Assembly: GCA_009602735.1 (NCBI GenBank)
Contig: WELA01011855.1
Span: forward strand, 9,903-44,396
Length of the DNA: 34,494 nucleotides
Direction: 5' to 3'
Origin: Mesotaenium endlicherianum
Lineage: Eukaryota > Streptophyta > Zygnematophyceae > Zygnematales > Mesotaeniaceae
How positions within the stretch are numbered: the stretch's first letter is position 1; every line of letters begins with the position of its first letter. Below, piece after piece: positions 19,096 to 28,597 of this stretch. The notes under the pieces were generated by a model. The model searched no databases. It had not been told where the DNA came from and was given only the letters and a program-made list of their open reading frames with translations. The position numbers were made by a program, and so were the translations under genes.

Positions 19096-19851
19096 GTGCC
19101 TGCACACCACACACTCGCCTCCCCGGTGATGACAGCGCAGCTCAGCGCCGAGGTGCTCTCGCTCGCGTTGCATCGTATGCCGGCGGTGTCCTTTGTTGAG
19201 CTCGGCGTGACGTTGGAGGCTACCCGGCAGGCCGCCCAGCTAATGCTCCGTTCACGCGCCGCTGGCTCCAGCACGAGCACTCTCAGGCCTGCAGTCGGTG
19301 CCTCCTCCGAAGTGCTCTCCGCTCCCGCTCAACCCCTGCACGAGCGCAGGTTGATCAGCAGCCCCAACGCTGCGTTTTTGGACAACACGCAAGGGATCGT
19401 GCTGGTCAACAAGCAGGCCCCTCAGCACATTATGTTCGATACCGACGCGCAGCCGGTCCTGATCAGTCATAGTTATCTTTGACGGCTGGGCCTCTCCTTA
19501 TCCGACCTGGAGGAGTCGCCCACCCGGATTAACACTGCGGTTGGCACATCCAAGTCCGTAATTGGGCGCAGGCGGCTGGCGCTCGTCTTCACCTTTCGGC
19601 CGGGAACCGAGGATGAGACGACGATCCATCATCACGCGCTCGTGACACGCTCTGACACGTTCGACGTCCTTTTAGGGCAGGACTTGCTCTTTCCCATCGG
19701 AGCCGCGGTGGATAATTGGACAGAGCGGGCACACTATCGGCCCGATGGGCACTCTGGGGGCATGGCGCACGGCCTCATTGCCACTCAACATTTTGGACCG
19801 ACGACCCACCTCGGCAACACTCTACGGCTTCATGGCGCTAGGCGACGATGA
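19096..19851 (+). pseudogene. pro: Element A protease region, active-site mutant
   Basis: Same frame as the upstream linker and, after discounting the B insertion, as gag. The retropepsin-like segment reads QHIMFDTDAQPVLIS at about 19426-19470. The catalytic triad appears as D-T-D (19438-19446) instead of D-T-G; Gly is needed in known retropepsins, so activity should be lost. A later hydrophobic segment DVLLGQDLLFPIG fits the conserved LLG-D-L region. A TGA at 19480-19482 interrupts the frame soon after the active site. Confidence 0.7.
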
Positions 19852-20984
19852 CGACCGGCTCGGCGTCACCCAGACAAACAAGGGCGGCTCGGAGGATGAC
19901 GACGTGTCCGTTGGGGCAGACCTGCTCCAGCCCCACGACGAGGAGCCTGAGCAACCGAGCGTAGAGTTCCACCTCTCTCCACAGGAGCAGGCGGAGCTGC
20001 TGACAGCGCAGGCTCGGGAGTCCATGCGCATTTATGCAGCGCAGCACGCCGTGATGCGCCAGATGACAGCAGCAGCGACCGCTACCGTCGACGCCGCTAC
20101 AGCAGCAGTGCCTACGGCCGCTAGAGTCCACGAGCTCCTTGCACCCACTGCCAGCACAACTTGTTTGTCTGTGCGTGAGGCATCTCCGCGTGGAAAGGCG
20201 CGCTTGCCCGTCGCACGAGACGACGTCTGCCTTTGACAGGAGGTGCCAGTGGGCGTGGCTATGCAGTTTTAGATGGTACCGGCCGCCGCACGACCGCCTC
20301 GGAGGAGGAGGCCATGCGCCACGCCGCCTACGACCCCCTGACAGACGAGGAGTCGTACGAGAGGGCGCCGAAGGAGTCTTACGAAGAGCCGATTGAGGCA
20401 CCCTCGCAGGCCATGCCCGTCACATTCGTCGCTCGCATTCGTCGCATGCCCACAGGTCCCCAAGGCTTCAGCACGCTGACAGGGCCCCCAAGCTTTGACA
20501 GGCCTGCTGGTCCTCTGGGGTTTGGCCGCCCTTCCTCCGTCGGTCCGCCCGATTTCAGCAGGCCTGCGTCCGCCAGGTCCGGTGAAGCCTACCGCTGTGC
20601 GGCAGGCCTCCGTTGCCAGCCCAAGCATGACTGCTTGACCGACGCCAGCTGTCGTGATCTCACGCATCTGCTGCACGGAGGTGCCAAAGATGACCGGTCC
20701 GGCCCCCGCGCCTTTCCCGCTGCTACCTCCGCCACCTCCGGCACGGGCGCCAGCGCCGCCCAGTGGGGTGGCCAGCGCCCCCGGCACAGCGATGACCGCT
20801 GTGCGTGTTGTGCGCACGGTCATTCGTCCAGAGCCGGAACGCGGCTTGCATGGCAGGCTGCGAGCTGTCACCTCGCCGCAGCTCAGGCGCAGTCTGCGCA
20901 GCAAGCGCAGTCTCACGCCCCCGCCGTGACGCAGTCGGTTTGTCACGCCGCCCCACCGCGACACCCGAGATAGAGCCGCCCCGC
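19852..20984 (+). pseudogene. Element A protease-to-RT linker, Pro/Ala-rich
   Basis: GC-rich stretch with overlapping open frames and no single intact one. It includes an acidic Gln-rich segment (LSPQEQAELLTAQARESM, about 19970-20030) and repeated GPPSFDRP/GPPDFSRP-like motifs near 20480-20570. I recognise no domain. It may be a disordered spacer in the polyprotein. Confidence 0.45.
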
Positions 20985-21815
20985 CGTAAGCACGACTTAG
21001 GGCGCTACACTGGCAACCCCATGAGGCTCCGCCTCACCTCTGACGTGCCCATCTTCCAGAAGCGCTACCGCAACAATCACTTTGAGGACGGCTTGATCAA
21101 CATGCAGACAGGCAAGCTGGAGGTCAACCAGCTTATTTGAGAGTCCTCCTTGACCTACGCGGCCCCCCCGGTCATGCCGGCAAAGAAGGATGCCTCGGGT
21201 AACTGGTCTGAGAAGTGGATGTGCAGTGACTATCGTAAGCTGAACAAGGTCACTGAGCAAGACAGATATCCTATGCCTATCCCTAACGAGATTTTTGATG
21301 AAATTGGCACGTGCACTTGGTTCTTGGTGCTGGACTTGAGGCAAGGCTTCAACCAGGTACCTATTGCGGAGGAGGACTAGCACAAGACGGCGTTCTGGGG
21401 GGCACAGTGCCTCTACGAGTGGAAGGTGATGCCCTTCGGGCTGAAAAGCGCTCCAGCCACCTTCCAGCAAGTCATGGAGAAGGAGGTGGCAAGGCTATCC
21501 TTTGCCCGATGCTACATCAATGACGTGCTCGTCTTCAGCGAGACGTTTGAGGAGCACGTGGCGCACATCACCGCCGTCTTGGACCGCTTGGAGGCCGTTG
21601 GGCTCAAGTGCCATCCAGGCAAGTGCACCTTTGGGACCCGAGAGGTGGAGTACCTCGGGCATCTCCTCTCCTCCAGTGGCTTGGCGCCGCAGTTGGCCAA
21701 GATCTCGGCCATCACAGGCATCCTGCCGCCTATCAACATCTCGCAACTGAGGGCCTTCCTTGGGATTGCCAACTACTACCGCCGCTTTGTGCCTGGCATA
21801 GCGAGCTCGCTAAGC
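20985..21815 (+). pseudogene. pol: Element A reverse transcriptase, catalytic Asp lost
   Basis: One frame with stops at 21138-21140 (TGA) and 21378-21380 (TAG). RT landmarks: AAPPVMPAKKDASGNW, CSDYRKLNKVTEQDRYPMP, WFLVLDLRQGFNQVPI, MPFGLKSAPATFQQVM, then YINDVLVFSE (YIND at 21513-21524), where functional gypsy RTs have YIDD or YVDD. The first Asp of the pair has become Asn, which should abolish polymerisation. Thumb/connection: VEYLGHLLSSSGLAP and LRAFLGIANYYRRFVPG. The frame is lost near 21815. Confidence 0.92.
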
Positions 21816-22368
21816 CACTCAACAATTTGCTGCGGAAGGGGGTGGCCTATGTATGGGGGACATAGCAGCAGGCGGTGTTTGACAAGCTCAAGGAGCTGTT
21901 GGTGAGCACCCTAGTGCTGAGGCGGCCCAACCACACCAAGCCCTTCATCCTCCACACTGATTGATCACAGGCAGGGCTGGGAGCAGTGCTGGTGCAGGAC
22001 CACAACAGCTTTGAGCACGCGGTGGCGTACGCTAGTCGCAGCAACAATCGCGCCGAGGTGAACTATGGCTCTCAGATCGCTTGGCAGCGGTCTGGGCAAT
22101 TGTGCCCATAGTGCACTTCAGGCACTATCTCTACGCCACCCACTTCCGCCTCGTCAGCGATCATCAGCCGCTTAAGTGGCTCATGACGTCGGAGCACCTT
22201 ACAGGCAAGTACGCGCGGTGGGCACTCATTCTACGGGAGTACACGTTCGACGTGCACCACCGCCTAGGCTTGACCAACATGGACGCCGACGGCCTCAGAC
22301 GCAACCCACTGCCCTCCTCTAGAGACTTGGCCGTAGCCCGCCACGACAAGGACGAGCCGGTGGCCTAG
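21816..22368 (+). pseudogene. pol: Element A RNase H, frameshifted
   Basis: Continues RT in a different frame: KPLNNLLRKGVAYVWG, then KPFILHTD, a TGA at 21962-21964, SQAGLGAVLVQDH, AYASRSNNRAEVNYGS. A further frame change near 22070 leads to AAVWAIVPIVHFRHYLY, FRLVSDHQPLKWLM and NMDADGLRRNP. The expected Glu between NYGS and LAAVWA is missing at the junction, so a small deletion probably removed it. RNase H removes template RNA and makes the plus-strand primer; this copy cannot. Confidence 0.85.
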
Positions 22369-23807
22369 CATGCGGCAGCCTTCTTGGCCTTCACAGTGGA
22401 CAGCGATGCACGGCCAGCGGGGCTCACTGACTGCGACTTGGTGGTGGTCAACACGAGGCGTTTGGCGTTGGTTGCAACGACAAAGCAAGACAGCTGCTAG
22501 CGTGGGCCCAAGGACGTGTGGGATGACTCTGCGTTGCTGCAGTACGTCGCCGCTAAGGAGTTGGCACCAAGCGTGGATGCAAGGGAGCGCGAGCGCGTCC
22601 TTAAGCGCAGCCGGGACTTCGTCTTCATGGAGGGGCGGCTGCGACGAGTGATGCCCGACGGTTCCGTCTTGGTGGTACCTGAGCCCGCTAGACGCAATCA
22701 GCTGGTGTGCACAGTGCATGAGGCTCTTGGACACTTCGGTGTCAAGCGCACTCTCAACCTCTTGCAGGTTGAGTACGGGTGGCAAGGCATGGCTAAGGTT
22801 ATAGCTGACGTCGTCAGCAGCTGCACCCTTTGCGACCGTGTGCGCTCAAGCTTCACAGCGCACACCGTTGCCCTCAGCCCCCTTCCCATTCAAGGGCTGT
22901 TCTACAGGCGGTCATTGACCTTGGCTGGGGAGTTGCCCAAGTCCCGCCAAGGCAACCTCTACGTCTTGGTGATGATCGAGCACTTGTCCAAGTGGATCGA
23001 GCTCGTGCCCTTGCCTAGGAGGCCAGTGAGGGGATCGCCTAGGCGTTCCTTGATCAAGTCCTTAGCCGCTTTGGCGGCTGCGTTGAGGTGCTGACTGACC
23101 AGGGCAAGGAGTTCAAGGGCAGCTTTCAGAAGCTGCTGGAGCGCTCCATGATCAACCACCGCACCACACCCTGCGATCACCCCCAGGTTGACGGCCTTGC
23201 AGAGCGCATGGTGCAGACCGTCAAGCTGGGGCTGCGCAAGTACTGCTTGCCCCATGACAGCACCCATTAGGACGACGCACTCCCGTGGCTGGCCATGGGA
23301 TACAGGTTCAGTCGCGAGGCCTCTTTGGCCTTGCATTCTTCTTACTTTCTTCTCTATGGACGCCAGCCAATCTTGCCAGCCGCGGCTAGGTCAGTGGCTG
23401 AGAGCGTCTTGGACTTGGACTATCCTGAGACATGGAGTGCTCTTATTGGGCAGCGTGCACAGCTCTTCCAGCGCCTGATGCCCATGGCCATAGACAACCT
23501 CAGCATCGCCCAACACCGCAACACGCTGAGGTATGCCATGACTCATGGAGAAGCCTATCGCCCGCGAGTGTTGCAATTTTTTGCAGGAGACTTCGTGTAC
23601 CTGCGACGTCAGATGAAGAGCACCCTCGACAGCAGCAGCTCGCCGGCCATCGTGCGCGTCAAGCGTGCCTTGGCGTCAAGAGTACTGGAGTTGGAAGGTG
23701 CAGATGGACGTCTTCACAAGGACCACATGGAGAACTGTGGTCCATGCCATCTTCCTTACCTTGATGTGCAAATTTGTCCTCGCGACATGCGGCCGCCAAA
23801 GGATTGA
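22369..23807 (+). pseudogene. pol: Element A integrase, broken
   Basis: From about 22516: an N-terminal region ending in the zinc-binding H2C2 (HEALGHFGVKRTLNLL ... SCTLCDRV), then LAGELPKSRQGNLYVLVMIE, in which the residue before LAGE is Thr where the first catalytic Asp is expected. The frame changes near 23040-23090. The second Asp is in MLTDQGKEFKG and the Glu in QVDGLAERMVQTVK. A TAG at 23268-23270 is followed by ALPWLAMGYRFS and a C-terminal part with VLQFFAGDFVYLRRQMK, typical of the region after the integrase core. It ends in a TGA at 23805-23807, directly before the PHD finger in the same frame. Confidence 0.88.
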
Positions 23808-23810
23808 GCG

Positions 23811-23943
23811 TGCCAGATTTGCCACAGCCTTGGCAAGGAGGCCAGGATGCTGCTCTGTGACAGCTGCAACCTCGGCTTCCACATCGGATGCCTCGACCCC
23901 CACTGGAGCGCGTCCCGTAGGGGTCAAATTTTGTAGCGAGTGC
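23811..23943 (+). pseudogene. Element A C-terminal PHD finger
   Basis: Right after the integrase TGA and in the same frame: CQICHSLGKEARMLLCDSC, then NLGFHIGCLDP, then a one-base frame change, and KFCSECTEL (FCSEC ends at 23943). Cysteines and His follow C-x2-C-x11-C-x2-C-x4-H-x2-C ... C-x2-C, the C4HC3 zinc pattern of PHD fingers, including the usual CLDP and F-C-x2-C. PHD fingers bind histone H3 tails. Position after integrase matches that of chromodomains in chromoviruses, so a role in target choice is likely (inferred). One stop before it and one indel within it mean this copy is not made. Confidence 0.85.
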
Positions 23944-23990
23944 ACTGAGTTAGCTAGCGGTAGCATTCTCAGCTCATCAGCTAGAGGCTG

Positions 23991-24003
23991 AGAGCTAGGG
24001 GGG
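23991..24003 (+). promoter_or_regulatory. Element A polypurine tract
   Basis: AGAGCTAGGGGGG directly before AATTAAAACATTT, which is also the sequence that starts at 25150. It supports 24004 as the start of the 3' LTR. Confidence 0.75.
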
Positions 24004-25149
24004 AATTAAAACATTTGATAGCTGACCTGCTTTTGGCCTTACGGCCACATGCATTTTGTTATCCACTATAGCAAATCTTGCGTGCCTACTTGTGTGTTGC
24101 TTATACCAATCAGACGCGTCCGACCCCATAATGCACGACAGCTGTCATGACTCATTAGATCGAAACCGTCGCCCAAGCCGAGCCACACGTGTGTCGACCA
24201 TCGACCTAGGAAGGCCAAATTTGACCTTGCTTGACGCATTTATATGTTGACCTTTGCTAGCGTTCCAAATCACTAAAGTGTAGCGCGTCGAGTCACCTTC
24301 CGAACGCCACCGCTTTCGCGCCATTTGGTCAAGTACCGAGCAAGATATTCGCGATCTAGTCCGCGCCACCTACCGGCCCCTAGCGGAGTTCCACCAAGGG
24401 CCACTTTGTGACTCAATGTGTCCAAAGGCCACATTGTTGGCTCTTCGCGGCTCCAAGGACCTCTAGCCATTAGCGCACAAATCCGCGAGCTTGATAAAGT
24501 ACACTTAGCATAAACTATCATAGTATATGAGCACCATTTGAGCTATAAATTGGTGACTGCACCACTCATTCCTAGAGGACGCTTCCTTACGTTTCATATC
24601 TACTTTTGAGGCGTTACCTAGGAAGCATTGGTCGAGGTAAGCTCCGCCAATGAGAGACATGCATCCTCTTCCTTGCACTGTATTTGATTGGTGTGTGTTG
24701 TGCTTAGCCAATAGAAGAGCTAGTACTTGCTTTGCCTCCACTTTTGTGGACTTAGGAGAGTTCCCTAGCATGAGTGTGTGCATTGAATCCGCCGCAATCA
24801 ACGCCGATTTTGCAAGGAGTATATAGCAGTTGATGCCCCTAGAAAGACAGCTTTTTAGAAGTCAATTATGCTAGCTATAAACCACAGAGTTATCAGTAAA
24901 ACTTACACTTTTACCTTTTGTGTTTTCAGGACCACTTAGTCTCTCTCTTGTGAAGAGCAAGCCCTCCTGGCTTTTAGTCACTTGAAGAACTTCACAAGTG
25001 GTGAGCAAAATCACAGCTTAAACCGTGCCATAGGACTACTCTTGAAAATCATGATGTGTTTCCAGTGATCATTTGGGCCAGACTTCATTAGTTGTTTTCC
25101 TACCAGATTACACTCTTGAGGTGCTCACTCTGGAGAGTACTCGCTCCCT
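24004..25149 (+). repeat. Element A 3' LTR
   Basis: About 1.15 kb from AATTAAAAC to CTCCCT. Its last 493 bases align with 283-773. Its first 140 bases are repeated at 25150-25288. The TATA-like box is at 24820-24826. The middle (about 24140-24656) has no second copy in the window. Ends are not TG...CA, so each boundary could be off by one or two bases. Confidence 0.8.
24820..24826 (+). promoter_or_regulatory. TATA-like box in element A 3' LTR
   Basis: TATATAG in the same context as 444-450. From here transcription could run out into the right flank, although it would cross the solo LTR. Confidence 0.45.
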
Positions 25150-25288
25150 AATTAAAACATTTGATAGCTGACCTGCTTTTGGCCTTACGGCCACATGCAT
25201 TTGCGCTATCCACTATATCAAATCTTGCTTGCCTACTTGTGTGTTGCTTATACCGATCAGACGCGTCCGACCCCATAATGCACGACAA
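25150..25288 (+). repeat. Truncated tandem copy of the element A LTR start
   Basis: Nearly identical (about 96% by eye) to 24004-24140, joined directly to the end of the 3' LTR. Homology ends at GCACGAC. The next 11 bases (AATTATGCTAG, 25288-25298) recur in the LTR at 24865-24875, suggesting an internal deletion before the solo LTR insertion. This is an LTR-LTR junction. Confidence 0.8.
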
Positions 25289-25308
25289 TTATGCTAGAAA
25301 ACGAAGTA

Positions 25309-26132
25309 CTAAGTGTGACGTTTCTGCTTTTCGAGAGGATCTTTCCTCGGTATTCAAGGAATATTTAATTCAAGTAGAAGGAAAGTCTGTGCAAATCGAC
25401 GAATACTCGAAAGAGCGAAAATGTTCAACGAAAACGGTCGAAGGGACGTGTCCCATTCGGCCGAATGCTCGAAACGCGCCGTTTGGCGGTTTGGAGACTT
25501 TTCAATGGTTTTCAGAAAACCGGTTCGCGCCAAACGGGCGTTTTCGCGTTCTCGCGACTTTTCGAAAAGTCGCGATTGTTTGCGGAGTCGCGTTCAAATC
25601 ATTACGTCATGAACCAGGAGTTACGAATAACTACTTGGCCAATTGGTTTAGGTGTGAACGTTTCAAACGACAAGTCGCGGGTTCGAATCCGCGTCGATGC
25701 AAAGCGACTTTGCATATTTTGTTCCGTTTGTCTTTACGACGGTTTGTTCGTATCTTGATACGACGGTTTGTTCGTATTAACGACTGGTCGTAAATTCAAA
25801 ATCTGTGATTGTGCATTGTCGAAATAATGACAATCAAATCAACTTAATCAATCAATGATTTAATAAGTCATCATCTCATAATTAATCAAAGTAACTTTAT
25901 GAATAATTATGTCGTACTTTTGCGAAGTTGTCGAGTTACGTTACGACGCTTTTTGCAATAGTATCTCGGTCGTTTCGCCAATCGACCAGGAATTAATCGG
26001 CACACACGTGTGGCGAATAATTGAATATGATGCAATCATTTATCAAATAATATGATAAATAGTATAACGTACTTTAGTTAATTGGGAAAACGTCCCAAAT
26101 ACGCCTAAAACAGCTCAGATCGTTACACTAAG
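25309..26132 (-). repeat. Solo LTR of family B with target duplication CTAAG
   Basis: 25314-26127 starts TGTGACG and ends CGTTACA like the element B LTRs, and is flanked by CTAAG at 25309-25313 and 26128-26132. No internal sequence remains, so it arose by LTR-LTR recombination. It is 814 bp, missing about 126 bases equivalent to 17012-17137. It is more diverged from the B LTRs than they are from each other. A 24-bp perfect palindrome lies at 25552-25575, and the best Pol III A and B boxes are at 25636 and 25680. Confidence 0.95.
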
Positions 26133-28555
26133 TGATTGAACGTACGCGGCATGAAGTCTTCTTAACGATCAATTTTTGGCACAAAATGCGAGACGATAAA
26201 ATGTGATTGGCATAAGTTTAGGTCCACCCACAACATTTTGACTCAAAATTATCGCAAATTTTGACATCTTTTCAACTGTCATTTTTGTCGAGATTCACTG
26301 TTATTCTCGTGTTGTCTAGCATGTGAACAAGTATTCATCTTTCGTTGTTCATGACTTTTAAGCGCACAAATTTCAAACAACTAGACAGCAAAATTAGGTA
26401 TAACATACATATAAATCCTATTCGAGATCTTATCTTCATATTTCAAGATTAAGATTTAGCTTGACCCCTTGCCACGTGAGGAAGTATCTCAAGTGACTAG
26501 TGAATGTTGTCCTCTGAGGGAAGACAATTAGCAAAGTGAGCACAATGAAGATAAATTCAAAGTGCACTTTGTCCAAAAGTCGTTCTTACATGTAATTGCA
26601 ATTAGCCATGTTTAAGTGGGTTATAATTTGCATTGCGAGTCGTAAATTTTGGACAACAGATTCCGCAACTCGATCATCAAAAATCGTGTTGCAAAAACGA
26701 AGCGAGTTGATACATTGACTATTACTTGGCAACGACTTCCGTTGATGTTTTTAGTGCACGAGGTGTAATGAAGTTTACTTTTTCATTGTACGCACGCAAG
26801 AACTATTGACCAATTGACTTCTGTATTGTAGCGCTCCGCCACGTGGCCGGATGCGGCGCGAGCGAAATGTCGCGCAGAGCGACCAAAAGTGTTGGTTTGA
26901 AAAATATAAGTACAATTAACGCGCGATCAAAGTACCTCAAGTTACACTTTCCTTTGTATTGCTACATTTATTTGCAAACCAAATATTTATTGTTTCCTTG
27001 ACGACTTCCTCTCTTCCCTCCAAATTTTGGCCTTATTTGATTCAAAATAAAATTATGCATACGCATGATGAATTTAGAAGAGAGTGTCTAACAATGATTT
27101 TCCATTATTGGAAGTGGTTGCTGTACGAATCATGCATACCAATCCAGAATCCGATTTTTGATAGGTATAGCCGGGTGTACCACGTAGAAATTGAAGTCTT
27201 GTACTTTCACTAATTATACCTATGCTTTCAAGAATTAGACACTCTTTTAAGACCATGTCCTTTCCTGCATGCGCACAATCTGGGCACTACAATACTTTGT
27301 GCAAGTTTGAATTTACGATCCATGAGGGCGTCATAGTGTAGTTGTTGAGGGAGAACAAATTTGACTTTTTAGGTCGTCACTTTCAACAATTTTAGAGTAT
27401 GTTAAACTTTGATTTAATTTACATCTGATTTAGTTTGGTAGAATCATTGTCCTTCGTGCAGAACAGAAATTTGCAACATTAATCTTTGAGCAAAAATTCT
27501 CAAAATCTTCACCCCTAAATTCCACATTGAAACAAATTCAACAAGTAATTGCTTTCAAAACTTTTTCAAAGGGAGGTTGCAATTGTTAGTTGTTGAGAAG
27601 ATTAAGATAACCGACGGAGTTGACTTGAATTATTATAACATTCTGTCAATGTGTCCATTTTTATCGTGGGCAAAGCAAGTAAATTTGATTGGTCCGCATT
27701 TTATTTGCACATAGGCGGTTAACAATTGCTTTACGACCACATATCTTTGGACTTGATGCTTAATTCCTTTTTTTTGTGGGTGTTCAATTAAGCGTGTCAA
27801 ATCAATTTTCTTAACTTGACACCATCAATGTCTCCCCCCTCCCTCCCTCCCTCCCCTTCTTTTCTAAGTTTTGTTTTTTAAAGTTGGTGACACGTTCATA
27901 CACAGACAAATCACAAACCAAAATCAAAACGCCCGTGTACTGAGTTTGACAACTTAGAACGAGATTGGCAACTTGACGATCAACCGTCAAAAATAGTGCA
28001 AGTGTAGCAAGCACTGGATACTTGAAAGGACAATGTGGACTGCGATGAAGGAAGGTCAACTTACTAGAAACATGTTTCGTTATAGTTGACCTACTTTTTT
28101 GATCACTTATGAGATTATGAACTCAAAATTACAAGTTTGAAGGGTTTCGAAGAACGTTTGATGGCAGGGGACCCAGAGCACTTTCTAGACACTTGCCACA
28201 AAGTCGCTGGGAAACACTGTAAAAGTTGCGCCGCATCGGTGCAACATTTTTTTTAGCGGAAATTTCCAAAATGAAGACATTAAACTTGTTGGAAATTGAG
28301 AACTGAGAACGAGTCGCTGATCAGTGATGCACAAGAGGTCTCTTTAAGACTATTATGCTTATGGTGACCAAGTAATGTGCGCTGTGCTCTCTTCCTGAAA
28401 AGTACGTGTAAAGAGCAACTAGCGGTAGTTAAGCGGGGCCACGAAGAGCATTGCCATGCGGGGATTGGGGTTGTAAAAGTTGACGGTCACATCAACGTAG
28501 GACGCGAATCTCAACGTAGACTGGTAACCGTTTACTGTCCACTGAGCAGAGCGGG
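26133..28555. other. AT-rich intergenic region, no gene seen
   Basis: No ORF with a recognisable domain, and no LTR homology. It holds a possible inverted-repeat unit (27079-27243) and a pyrimidine tract with CCCT repeats (about 27832-27860). Short ORFs here look like chance. Confidence 0.6.
27079..27243. repeat. Imperfect inverted repeat, possible MITE-like unit
   Basis: AGAGTGTCTAA (about 27081-27092) faces TTAGACACTCT (27235-27245), an 11-bp perfect inverted match with weaker matches outside. Inside, AGGTATA near 27168 faces TATACCT near 27217. No clear target duplication is visible. Confidence 0.3.
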
Positions 28556-28597
28556 TCCCGACTCCCGACTCCCGACTCCCGACTCCCGACTCCCGAC
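28556..28597. repeat. Tandem repeat, six units of TCCCGAC
   Basis: Six perfect 7-base units. An ORF crosses it but has no domain and is not called. Confidence 0.9.

Larger units (their letters stand above)
283..25149 (+). mobile_element. Element A: Ty3/gypsy LTR retrotransposon with C-terminal PHD finger (outer, degenerate)
   Basis: Order on the + strand: partial 5' LTR (283-773), gag (824-1810), an interruption by element B plus its duplicated target (2059-17846), protease, RT, RNase H, integrase, PHD finger (23811-23943), polypurine tract (23991-24003) and 3' LTR (24004-25149). RT before integrase with an H2C2 zinc-binding region is the Ty3/gypsy order. Without the nested DNA the aligned span is about 9.1 kb. 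It is clearly more GC-rich than B, C and the right flank. Removing the B insertion keeps the gag frame in register with the protease frame (15,788 bp leaves 2 modulo 3, the shift needed). It carries many stops, frameshifts and lost catalytic residues, so it is dead. No primer site is evident just after the 5' LTR. Its own target duplication cannot be read. Confidence 0.85.

Noticed and set aside
25636..25700. tRNA gene in the solo LTR
   Set aside because: A and B boxes fit, but the T-stem has mismatches and the acceptor arms do not pair; no complete cloverleaf.
28556..28597. CRISPR-like or telomeric repeat
   Set aside because: No spacers between units, and the heptamer is not a telomere unit; the window is eukaryotic.
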